Shown: positions 35,424 through 43,204 of the stretch, piece after piece | Layout: each line of letters opens with the position of its first letter | Numbering within the stretch: the stretch's first letter is position 1 | Origin: JACKBJ01 sp964549495 | GTDB taxonomy: Bacteria; Chloroflexota; Anaerolineae; Epilineales; Epilineaceae | Length of the DNA stretch: 43,204 bases | Direction of reading: 5' to 3' | Assembly (NCBI GenBank): GCA_964549495.1 | Contig: CAZJWJ010000037.1 | Span: 1-43,204 of the forward strand | The notes under the pieces: model-generated | The model's input: the letters and a program-made list of their open reading frames with translations, nothing else | Database searches by the model: none | What the model was told of the DNA's origin: nothing | Translations under genes and position numbers: made by a program

Positions 35424-37556
35424 GTGAACACTGAAGCCCTCGACCGATGCCGGGTCATCGAGAACGGCAACCTGGTCGGCCCGCTGCGGCCCACCTTCTG
35501 CAACGTGCCCCATTGGGCCGAGGTGATGCTCTACGCGGTCAGCGTCCTGGCCATCGGCATCTTCGCCTACGGCATCTGGCGCCATTACGCGGTCTGGCTC
35601 GAGGGCCAGGGGACCACGCCCGAGCGCAACCGCGGCGGCTTCATCCCGCGGCTGAAGAATCTGCTGCAGTACGGCCTGGCCCAGCGCAAGACGGCCGAGC
35701 GGCGCTACCCCGGCATCTTCCACAACGGCATCTTCTACGGCTTCACGCTGCTCTTCATCGGCACCGTCCTGGCCACCATCGACTGGGACATCACCCGCTT
35801 GACGGCCACGCGGATCCTGGGCATGGACGGGCCCTTCGCCGGCCGCATCCTGCGCGGCGACTTCTACCTCTGGTACGAGGCGGTGCTCGACCTGGCCGGC
35901 CTGGTCTTCATCATCGGCCTGCTCTTGGCCATTTGGCGCCGCTACATCGCCGAGCCGCACCACGTCAAGGGCTCCTGGGACTTCATCATCTGGAGCCTGC
36001 TCTTCATCAACGTCAGCGGCTTTCTGGTCGAGGGCCTGCGGCTCTACATCACCTCGGTCTCGGCCGAGCAGCCGGTCTTGCCCTTGGCCTGGCGCGAATG
36101 GTCCTGGGTGGGCCACGGCATCTCGCAGATGATCTTCGGGATGGCCGGCTTCGACTGGCGGCCGATGGCCGCCGGCGCCCACCTCTGGCTCTGGCTGGCA
36201 CATTCGCTGGGCTCGCTACTCTTCATCGCCGCCATCCCCTACACCAACGCCGTGCACATGTTCACGATCTCGGCCAATGCCTGGTTCAAGAGCGACGAGG
36301 CCATCCTGCCGGGTGCCGCGCTGCAGCCCATCGATCTGGAGAACGCCGAGTTCTGGGGTGTGGCGAACGCCTCGCAGCTGAGCTGGAAGCAGCGCCTGTC
36401 GGCCGATAGCTGCGTGCGCTGCGGGCGCTGCGAGACGGTCTGCCCGGCCTACATGAGCGGCACGCCGCTGAACCCCAAGCAGATCATCGTCACCCTCTCC
36501 GAGCAGCTGCGCCTCGAGGCCGATGCCGGGCCCTTCGCCATCGACGGTTCCGGCGAGGTGATCGTCGGGGACGGGCTGGCCATCGATTCGGAGGCGCTCT
36601 TTGCCTGCACCACCTGCGGCGCCTGCGTGCAGGTCTGCCCGGCCTTCATCGAGATCGTCGACGACATCGTAGACATGCGCCGCTACCTGACGCTCAACGA
36701 GGGCGCCCTGCCCGGCGGCTCGAGCGCCAGCCTGCGCAACATGGGCACGGCCGGCAATCCCTGGGGCTACGCCCAGGAGGACCGCCTGGGCTGGGCCGAG
36801 GGGCTGGACGTGCCCATCGCCACGGCCGGCGAGTCCTACGAGGTGCTGTACTGGGTGGGCTGCTCGGCCAGCTACGATGCGCGCAACCAGAAGATCGCCC
36901 GCGCCATGGTTCAGCTGATGCAGGCGGCGGGCGTGAAGTTCGCCGTCATGCAAGAGGAGAGCTGCACCTGCGAGAGCGCCCGCCGGCTGGGCGACGAGTA
37001 CCTCTACCAGACGGCCACCGAGGCCAACGTGGCCAGCATGGCCCGGTACGACTTCGAGCGGGTGGTCTGCCACTGCCCGCATTGCTTCAACACCATCGCC
37101 AACGAGTACCCGCAGTTCGGCGGCGACTTCGAGGCCATCCACCACAGCCAGCTCATCGCCGAGCTGGTCGAGCAAGGTCGGTTGAAGGCCGAGGGCGCCG
37201 CGCAGCGCGTGGTCTTCCACGACAGCTGCTACATCGGCCGCTACAACGGCGAGTACGACGCCCCGCGCGAAGTCCTGCGCCGGGCGGGCGCCGATGTGGT
37301 CGACCCGCCGCGCAGCCGCCAGGACGGGCTGTGCTGCGGGGCCGGCGGCGGCAAGATGTGGTTCGAGGGCGAGACGGAGAAGGACGTCAACATCATCCGC
37401 ATGGAGGAGCTCCTGGCCTCCGAGCCCGAGGCCATCGGCGTGGCCTGCCCCTTCTGCATGACGATGATCAGCGATGCCGGCAAGAGCCTGGGCGCCGAGG
37501 ACGTCGAGGTGCTGGACATCAGCGAGGTGATGGCGCGAGGCCTGGGTGGCGACTGA
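35424..37556 (+). CDS. Membrane Fe-S oxidoreductase, ETF:menaquinone oxidoreductase type
   Basis: A 710-residue membrane iron-sulfur protein. Residues about 30-300 have five or six helices of the NarI/cytochrome b kind with several His that may bind haem. Two [4Fe-4S] motifs follow (CVRCGRCETVCP near 330, CTTCGACVQVCP near 395). Then come two CCG domains: WVGCSASYD with ESCTCESARRLGDEY, and CHCPHCFNTIANEYPQFGG with CCGAGGGKMWFE. This order matches HdrD-like proteins that take electrons from electron-transfer flavoprotein to menaquinone (EMO/FadF). In the first CCG domain the usual paired Cys reads CTC. GTG start with GGAGG nine bases upstream. The ETF genes are not in the window. Confidence 0.85.
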   Translation: MNTEALDRCRVIENGNLVGPLRPTFCNVPHWAEVMLYAVSVLAIGIFAYGIWRHYAVWLEGQGTTPERNRGGFIPRLKNLLQYGLAQRKTAERRYPGIFHNGIFYGFTLLFIGTVLATIDWDITRLTATRILGMDGPFAGRILRGDFYLWYEAVLDLAGLVFIIGLLLAIWRRYIAEPHHVKGSWDFIIWSLLFINVSGFLVEGLRLYITSVSAEQPVLPLAWREWSWVGHGISQMIFGMAGFDWRPMAAGAHLWLWLAHSLGSLLFIAAIPYTNAVHMFTISANAWFKSDEAILPGAALQPIDLENAEFWGVANASQLSWKQRLSADSCVRCGRCETVCPAYMSGTPLNPKQIIVTLSEQLRLEADAGPFAIDGSGEVIVGDGLAIDSEALFACTTCGACVQVCPAFIEIVDDIVDMRRYLTLNEGALPGGSSASLRNMGTAGNPWGYAQEDRLGWAEGLDVPIATAGESYEVLYWVGCSASYDARNQKIARAMVQLMQAAGVKFAVMQEESCTCESARRLGDEYLYQTATEANVASMARYDFERVVCHCPHCFNTIANEYPQFGGDFEAIHHSQLIAELVEQGRLKAEGAAQRVVFHDSCYIGRYNGEYDAPREVLRRAGADVVDPPRSRQDGLCCGAGGGKMWFEGETEKDVNIIRMEELLASEPEAIGVACPFCMTMISDAGKSLGAEDVEVLDISEVMARGLGGD

Positions 37557-37689
37557 GGCCTGGCCGAGTGCGGACCCTCGCCGCGATCCGCGTCGCTGCC
37601 CCGGTCCACGCGGGTATCGGGGAGGTGACGATCCGGTCAATTCTGATCCCGGCCGTATCTTCGGCTTCCATTCATTCGTTTCTAATCCG

Positions 37690-37708
37690 GAGGCGCTGAG
37701 TGCGCCTC
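37690..37708 (+). other. Perfect hairpin in the leader of the DUF11 gene
   Basis: GAGGCGC and GCGCCTC form a 7-bp stem over a TGAGT loop, in the 268-base spacer 37557-37824. A weaker one (CACGC ... GCGTG) lies just after. No T-tract follows, so it could be a weak terminator for the previous gene or part of a structured leader. No convincing promoter was seen in this spacer. GAGGAG at 37810-37815 is the ribosome-binding site. Confidence 0.32.
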
Positions 37709-37824
37709 GAGGTCATCACGCGCATCCAGCGTGCAGATCCTGACATCGAAGACCCACGAACCGCGCCCCAGGCGCGTCGACGACGAAGAGCAAATTCGGA
37801 GATCCCACCGAGGAGCGGCATTCC

Positions 37825-40800
37825 ATGGTCGATCAGACGTCACAGTCCAGTTTTCAGATCCGACGACGGCTCGGGCAGATCCTGCTCGGGCTCTTGTTCG
37901 TCACCTTCGCCTTCCCTCTGGCAGGGACCCGTGTGGCGCAGGCCGATGACCTGGTAATCGACTTCAATGTCGATCCGCCGACGGACATCCTCGCTGGCGA
38001 GTCCTTTACCTTCGTCCTCGAAGTCTACGATGAGGATGACGACAGCGAGGACGTCGTCCTGGAGTACTTCATCCCAGCCGGCCTGGAGGTCATCGATCTC
38101 GAGAGCTCGTCGGGGGATCCGCTGGACTGCATGGCCGGCACGCCTGGTGATCCGCTCAACCCGCTCAGCTGCCGATTGGGCGAAATCGACGAGGAAGACG
38201 ACTCGATCTTCATCACGATCACGGTGCGGGTCGATCCGGCCATGGCCGAGGGCTCGGTCATCGACACCGACGCGCAGGTTTGCGAGGAGACGGAAGAGGG
38301 CGCCGGCAAGCCCTCGACCACCTGCGAGGACGACGACTTCCCGCCAGACAACGAGTTGCACTGGTTCACGACGGTCGGCACCGAGGCCGATCTGGCCATT
38401 CGAAAGACCGTCAGTCCCATGGGGCCAGTCAATGCTGGCGACGACCTGACCTACGAATTGAACATCGCCAACGAGGGTCCGTCGGTCGCCCGCGGCGTCG
38501 TCGTGGCCGACCGTCTGCCTGCGGGCGTGATCTTCAAGAGCGCCCAGGTCATCGATGGTGCCGGCGGCAACGATTCCGGCGGTGAGGACTTGTTCTGCAC
38601 CTTCGCGGCCAACATCGGAGCGGGCCTGGTGGCCTGCGAGCTCGGCGACATATGGCCCGGCCAGCCGGCCACGGCGCAGAAGATCGTGCTCATCGAGGTG
38701 ACGACGGATCCCGGGATCTTCCCGACGCCGGCGGTCTTGACCAACGAAGCCGAGGTCTCCTCCACGCAGACCGACGATCCCGACGACAGCAACAATATCT
38801 CCACGGCCGATATCACGGTCAATGATCGCGCCCAGATCGAGGTCCGCAAGTCCTCCACGCCGCTGAACCCGGTTGCGGGTCAGACGATGCTATGGACTTA
38901 CGAAGTCTCGAACAACGGCCCCAGCGACGCACGAAATCTACTCTTCACCGATTCCCTGCCGCAGGGCTCGACCTCCTACGGTGAGACGGTCTACTTCGAG
39001 TACGTCGACGACCAGGCTCACGGCTTCTGCACGCTGGTCAGCTCGAGCCCGGACACCATCGAATGCCGGCCGGCGGGCAACGCTTTCACCAACCCGCCCT
39101 TCGTCCTGCCGGCGGGTGAGTCGGTGACCTTCAGCGTCCTGGTGCGCATCGACGAGCGCATGCCGCCCGGCTTGTACACCAACCTGGCCGGCGTCAGCGT
39201 TTCCAACAGCAACTTCACGGTGACCAGCTTCGGCGACGACGTCGAGGTGCGCAGCGTGGCCGACCTGAAGATCAGCAAGTTCGTCAGCCCGCATAACCCG
39301 GTGCGCGCCGGTGAGCAGTTCACCTACACCATGCTGGTCGACAACCTCGGCCCCTCGACGGCCTATAACGTCGTCGTGACCGATACCTTGATCAGCAGCG
39401 GATTCGTAAATGCCAACGGCTGCTCGCTCTCCGTCCGGACCGACGGCGGGCTGATCGACGAGTTCGATTGCTTCTTCGCCTTGGCGACCGGAGTCTTCGA
39501 TCTGGCGACAATGGGTTCGAACCACCTCAACCCGCGCAGCCCGACGGACGAGGGCCGAATCATCATCACCGTGAACTTGACGGCCGATGAGCCCATCGAC
39601 CTGACCAACATCACCACGGTCACTAGCGACTCCTTCGATCCCAACACCGACAACAACATGGCCATGGTCGCCCACAGCGTCAGCGCGGTGGCCGACCTGA
39701 CGGTGACCAAGACGGCCTTGGGCGAGGTCCAGGTGAACGATCAGCCTGGATTGATCCCCGTCTCGCCCTTCCCCTTCCCGGAGGCGCCCAACTACGCGCT
39801 GAACCCGGACATGGTGACCGCCGGCCGGTTGATCCAGTACACCATCGAGGTAACCAATGAAGGTCCCTCGACGGCCGAGAACGTCTACATCTCCGATCGA
39901 CTGCCGCTCGGTGTCACGGTGCTAGACTACGAGGTCACCGGCGGCGTCGGCGACTGCACCACCGGCACGCCGGGCGATGCCTTCGACCAGATGGTCTGCG
40001 GTCTGGGCAACCTTCTCGGGACGCCGGGCGTCGTGCAGCGCACGGTGACGGTCTTGGCCCGCGTGGATGCCAGCATCCCGCCGGGCAGTGTGCTCGAGAA
40101 CGACGTCTACGTGGCCTCGGACACCTACGAGCCGCAGAACCGCGACAACCGCACCAGCACGTTGACCACGGTCAACACCTGGGCCGACATGGAGATCACC
40201 AAGCTCTCCGTCGGGCAGGTGAAGACCGGCTACGACACCGACCTGCGCCGCGAGATCCTCGAGGATCTGCCGGGTCAGGTGACGGCCGGCCACGAGCTGC
40301 GCTACGAGATCACGGTCCAGAACAACGGGCCCTCGCTGGCGCGCAACGTCCAGATCTTGGACCTGCTGCCCGGTCAGTCCGACACGGGGCTGGATCACGA
40401 TCCGGTGACCTTCCTTCGCGCCGACGGCGCCTATTGCCGGCCGGCCGACGAGCTGCAGGAGATCGGGGTCTTCAATCCCGCCGGTGGCAAGTTCGGCCAG
40501 GTGCTGTGGTGCAGCCTGGGCAACGTGGCGCCCGGCGAGCGGGTGACCTTCGACATCTACGTACAGGTCGACAACGCGGTGCCGGACGGATTCACCCTGA
40601 CCAACGGCGCCTTCGTCTGGTGGGGTGACGGCAGCGGCTCGCCGCGGCCCGGCGCCTTCCTGCCCTTCCCCTTCCCGCAGATTCCGCCGGCCCTGCCGAC
40701 CACGCCGGATCCCTTCCTGGACGACAACTTCGCCAGCACCGACACGGATGTGACGGCCGTGGCGGACGTGTGGATCGAGAAGGTCGACGTGCCGGCTTCA

Positions 40801-43204
40801 AGCGAGCTCGATCGCACCGAGGAGCCCGACCTGGCCCTGGCCGGCAACGAGCACCGCTACCTGATCGAGTTCGGCAACCACGGCTGGTCGGTGGCGCGCG
40901 ACATCGCCATCCAGGACTTCCTGGACTTCAAGCAGTTCGGCATCCTGGGCGAGAACTTCCTGCGCTGCGAGCCCTTCGACATCGACGACTTCGTCAGCTG
41001 CTCGGAGACCAACGGCGTGGTCGACGTCGATCTGCTCCTGAAGGGCAACGAGCAGATCGTGCCGGGAGATCTGAACCCGGGCGATCGTTATGCCTTCTAC
41101 CTGATCACCGAGGTCGACCCCGGCTACGTGTTGGACGCCGACGACTTCATCGCCACCAACGACAGCCGCATCACGACCACGACCACCGACTTCCGCACGG
41201 CCAACAACGTCAGCGCGCACGACACGCTGATCATCGCCCAGGCCGACCTGGCCATCGAGAAGACGGACATCTTCGGCGATCCGCTGGTCGATCCCGACAA
41301 CTACTTCCTGATGTGCGACCCGGTCTCGCCGGGCGGCATGATCACCTACAACCTGACCGTGACCAACTACGGTCCCAGCGACGCGGCCGATGTCTACGTG
41401 GTCGACTACCTGCCGGCCGACTACGTGGTGGTCGACCCGGCCCAGGTGGTGGTCATCGTCGATGACGGCGAGCTGGCCTCCGGCGAGGTGATCGAAATCC
41501 GCGACGACGGGCGGATCACGGTTCGCGTCGGCAACGACCCGAACAACGAGGGCCAGTTCGAGCTCGGCCGGCTGAACGCCGGCTCGAGCGCGACCATCAC
41601 CATCGCGGTCATGGTCCGCCTGGACGCCGAATGCGGCGGCGTGGCCGAGAACCGGGCCATCGTCGAGACGCGCCAGAACGACGCGGACTGGCCGCCGGCA
41701 CCGGACCTGCTCCCCGGCATCGGCGGCGGCGATCGGACGCCGACGCTCGATCCCGACCCGACCAACAACCTGGCGGTCGAGACGACCACCATCGAGTGCC
41801 CGAAGATCCACGTCAACAAGACGGTCAGCTTCAACGGCCAGTGCCCGGGCCGCGACATCACCCGGGTCAACGAGACGGGCCAGCCGGTGACCTTCTGCTA
41901 CGAGATCACCAACACCGGCACGACCTACCTCGACACGATCCTGATCACCGACACGCTGGACACCAAGACGACGATGCCGACGGTGATCTTCACCGACACC
42001 ATCACCTTCGGCGTCGACCCGAAGCTGCCGGTGGCCCCGGGCGAGACGGTGCTGCGCCAGGTGACCCTGCCGCACTTCAGCAAGGAATGCGGCATCGCGA
42101 CCAACACGGTCGTGGTCTCCGGCACGCCGGTGAACTCCGGCCGCACGATCCTGCCCTGCCTCGCCCCGGTGGCCGCCGAGGACACCGCGGTGATCGAGGT
42201 GCCCTGCGCCGGCGTCGACTGGCGCGTGGCCCTGCCCTACCTGGGCGAGGAAGAGTGCGAGGCCTGGCTGCAGGTGCAGAACGTTGGCGACGCCGACACC
42301 AAGGCCCTGATCGTGATCTGGGGCGAGCCGGGCTTCTGCCCGCCGCAGGCCGCCGGTCCGCTCAAGGTCGAGTGCTCCGGTCTCTTGCGCCCAGGCAGCG
42401 CCTGGTCCTTCGCGATGAACCAGCTGCCGCAGGGCGCGCGCAGCGCCATCGCCTACTCGATGAACGCCAGTAACCTGGTCTCCACCCCGCGTGGCAACCA
42501 GCGACCCTTCGCCGACGTGGCCTGTGACGCCCTCTTCCAGGAGATCGTCGGCAGCCACATGCTCTGGGCCGAGTTCGACTTGGCCTACCGCCTGCAGCAG
42601 ACCTACTACGGTGAGTGGGACCAGAGCGGTCTGCACCAGACGGTGCTCGACTTCGCGGTCAACCAGGGCGAGCCCTTGGTGGTCAGCGTCAACCGTTCTT
42701 GCCCGGACGCGGCCGATCCGAACGCCATCTCCAGCGCGGCCTACAGCGGCCTGTCGCGGGACATGCTGGGCGTGCGCGATCCGGCCTCGGGCGCCTACAT
42801 GTACTACGCGCCGCTCATCTTCGCCTCGAATGCCGGCCTGAACACGATGCTCCGCATCCAGAACGCCGGCGACGAATGCACCAGCCTCGAGATCTGGCTC
42901 AAGGCTCAAGACAACTGCCTGCGCCCGATCATCGGCGACATCCTCACCCTCTCGCCCGGCGAGACGGTCAGCTTCGATCCGAACACCGTGGTCGGTCCGG
43001 ACTGGCTGGGCTCGGCCTGGATCCGCGCCACGCAGCCCATCGCCATGGTGGTCGACAGCATGGGCGCCAACCACTTCACCAGCTACGTGGGCGTGACGAC
43101 GGACAACGATCCGCTGAACTTCACCGTGGGCAACCAGGTGAGCTTCGCCCCGCTGATCTACTCCGAGTACCAGGGCTGGGACACGGCGATCCAGGTGCAG
43201 AACC
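37825..43204 (+). CDS. Giant secreted DUF11-repeat surface protein, 3' end beyond the window
   Basis: At least 1,793 residues, open to the window edge. A signal peptide is visible (RRRLGQILLGLLFVTF ... VAQA, then DD). After an N-terminal domain, DUF11-like repeats begin near 38386, 38830, 39259, 39691, 40183, 40762, 41242 and 41800, each opening with a pattern like ADLAIRK and holding NxGPSxAxxVxxxDxLP. Early repeats are about 145 residues, later ones longer. Nearly every repeat holds a Cys pair ahead of an LG, a probable disulfide. From about 42208 the character changes to units with an APLI...QVQN pattern (42220, 42805, 43144). Likely a cell-surface or sheath protein; no anchor is visible because the end is missing. 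Confidence 0.85.
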   Translation, partial: MVDQTSQSSFQIRRRLGQILLGLLFVTFAFPLAGTRVAQADDLVIDFNVDPPTDILAGESFTFVLEVYDEDDDSEDVVLEYFIPAGLEVIDLESSSGDPLDCMAGTPGDPLNPLSCRLGEIDEEDDSIFITITVRVDPAMAEGSVIDTDAQVCEETEEGAGKPSTTCEDDDFPPDNELHWFTTVGTEADLAIRKTVSPMGPVNAGDDLTYELNIANEGPSVARGVVVADRLPAGVIFKSAQVIDGAGGNDSGGEDLFCTFAANIGAGLVACELGDIWPGQPATAQKIVLIEVTTDPGIFPTPAVLTNEAEVSSTQTDDPDDSNNISTADITVNDRAQIEVRKSSTPLNPVAGQTMLWTYEVSNNGPSDARNLLFTDSLPQGSTSYGETVYFEYVDDQAHGFCTLVSSSPDTIECRPAGNAFTNPPFVLPAGESVTFSVLVRIDERMPPGLYTNLAGVSVSNSNFTVTSFGDDVEVRSVADLKISKFVSPHNPVRAGEQFTYTMLVDNLGPSTAYNVVVTDTLISSGFVNANGCSLSVRTDGGLIDEFDCFFALATGVFDLATMGSNHLNPRSPTDEGRIIITVNLTADEPIDLTNITTVTSDSFDPNTDNNMAMVAHSVSAVADLTVTKTALGEVQVNDQPGLIPVSPFPFPEAPNYALNPDMVTAGRLIQYTIEVTNEGPSTAENVYISDRLPLGVTVLDYEVTGGVGDCTTGTPGDAFDQMVCGLGNLLGTPGVVQRTVTVLARVDASIPPGSVLENDVYVASDTYEPQNRDNRTSTLTTVNTWADMEITKLSVGQVKTGYDTDLRREILEDLPGQVTAGHELRYEITVQNNGPSLARNVQILDLLPGQSDTGLDHDPVTFLRADGAYCRPADELQEIGVFNPAGGKFGQVLWCSLGNVAPGERVTFDIYVQVDNAVPDGFTLTNGAFVWWGDGSGSPRPGAFLPFPFPQIPPALPTTPDPFLDDNFASTDTDVTAVADVWIEKVDVPASSELDRTEEPDLALAGNEHRYLIEFGNHGWSVARDIAIQDFLDFKQFGILGENFLRCEPFDIDDFVSCSETNGVVDVDLLLKGNEQIVPGDLNPGDRYAFYLITEVDPGYVLDADDFIATNDSRITTTTTDFRTANNVSAHDTLIIAQADLAIEKTDIFGDPLVDPDNYFLMCDPVSPGGMITYNLTVTNYGPSDAADVYVVDYLPADYVVVDPAQVVVIVDDGELASGEVIEIRDDGRITVRVGNDPNNEGQFELGRLNAGSSATITIAVMVRLDAECGGVAENRAIVETRQNDADWPPAPDLLPGIGGGDRTPTLDPDPTNNLAVETTTIECPKIHVNKTVSFNGQCPGRDITRVNETGQPVTFCYEITNTGTTYLDTILITDTLDTKTTMPTVIFTDTITFGVDPKLPVAPGETVLRQVTLPHFSKECGIATNTVVVSGTPVNSGRTILPCLAPVAAEDTAVIEVPCAGVDWRVALPYLGEEECEAWLQVQNVGDADTKALIVIWGEPGFCPPQAAGPLKVECSGLLRPGSAWSFAMNQLPQGARSAIAYSMNASNLVSTPRGNQRPFADVACDALFQEIVGSHMLWAEFDLAYRLQQTYYGEWDQSGLHQTVLDFAVNQGEPLVVSVNRSCPDAADPNAISSAAYSGLSRDMLGVRDPASGAYMYYAPLIFASNAGLNTMLRIQNAGDECTSLEIWLKAQDNCLRPIIGDILTLSPGETVSFDPNTVVGPDWLGSAWIRATQPIAMVVDSMGANHFTSYVGVTTDNDPLNFTVGNQVSFAPLIYSEYQGWDTAIQVQN
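38386..42207 (+). repeat. Tandem DUF11-like domains within the surface protein
   Basis: Eight units start at the positions listed for the parent gene. Start-to-start spacing is 148, 143, 144, 164, 193, 160 and 186 residues. The fifth unit and the sixth/seventh boundary contain PFPFP-rich inserts (near 39766 and 40663). The units are diverged at the base level, so they are old duplications rather than recent copies. Confidence 0.8.

Noticed and set aside
37700..37957. Small plus-strand frame (85 aa) before the DUF11 gene
   Set aside because: It overlaps the signal-peptide region of the DUF11 gene in another frame and is Arg/Pro/Ser-rich like other shadows here.
40798..43074. 758-residue minus-strand frame opposite the DUF11 gene
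   Set aside because: No recognisable motif, and the forward frame has a clear signal peptide and domain repeats across the same stretch.

Overview
The window is a GC-rich, densely coded bacterial segment, most consistent with a member of the Chloroflexota. This is inferred from gene content: a mevalonate route with an isopentenyl phosphate kinase, a full NADH-type complex I locus, lipoproteins with Pro/Ser/Thr-rich linkers, and a giant DUF11-repeat surface protein. No rRNA, tRNA, CRISPR array, insertion sequence or phage gene was recognised, and no gene-free stretch exceeds 300 bases.

Layout. Positions 1-1353 hold the tail of an unknown gene and imidazolonepropionase (hutI). On the minus strand follow a 40-residue small membrane protein missed by ordinary length cut-offs (1350-1472) and a polytopic membrane protein (1579-2757). 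Positions 2876-6697 carry a flavin reductase-like protein and three mevalonate-route enzymes: a (di)phosphomevalonate decarboxylase homologue, isopentenyl phosphate kinase and mevalonate kinase. A class I cysteine desulfurase (6899-8176) precedes the respiratory locus.

The core is a complex I locus, 8322-26066, behind a near-consensus sigma-A promoter. It begins with an extra hydrophilic set (nuoB1, a fused nuoCD1, nuoI1) and continues with a complete nuoA-B2-C2-D2-E-F-G-H-I2-J-K-L-M series with tight spacing and overlapping GTGA/ATGA junctions. nuoN is absent from the end of this run. It lies 7.7 kb downstream (33726-35342) behind its own promoter, followed by a membrane iron-sulfur oxidoreductase resembling ETF:menaquinone oxidoreductases. 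NuoL carries an approximately 90-residue insertion resembling a SAF domain.

The stretch between nuoM and nuoN is a mixed accessory block: a 72-residue membrane protein, an unknown lipoprotein, a frameshifted BrnA-type antitoxin remnant, a flavin split-barrel/cupin fusion coupled to a DinB-family gene, an atypical SDR protein, a YihY/BrkB membrane protein, proline dehydrogenase and a secreted glycoside-hydrolase-like lipoprotein. The window ends inside a secreted protein of at least 1,793 residues with about eight DUF11-like repeats.

Functionally, several genes feed one quinone pool. Complex I, proline dehydrogenase and the ETF-type oxidoreductase would deliver electrons to quinone. The mevalonate genes supply isoprenoid precursors for quinone tails, and the cysteine desulfurase can supply sulfur for the many Fe-S clusters. 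The most unusual elements are the second Q-module, the NuoL insertion and the small or broken genes in the accessory block.
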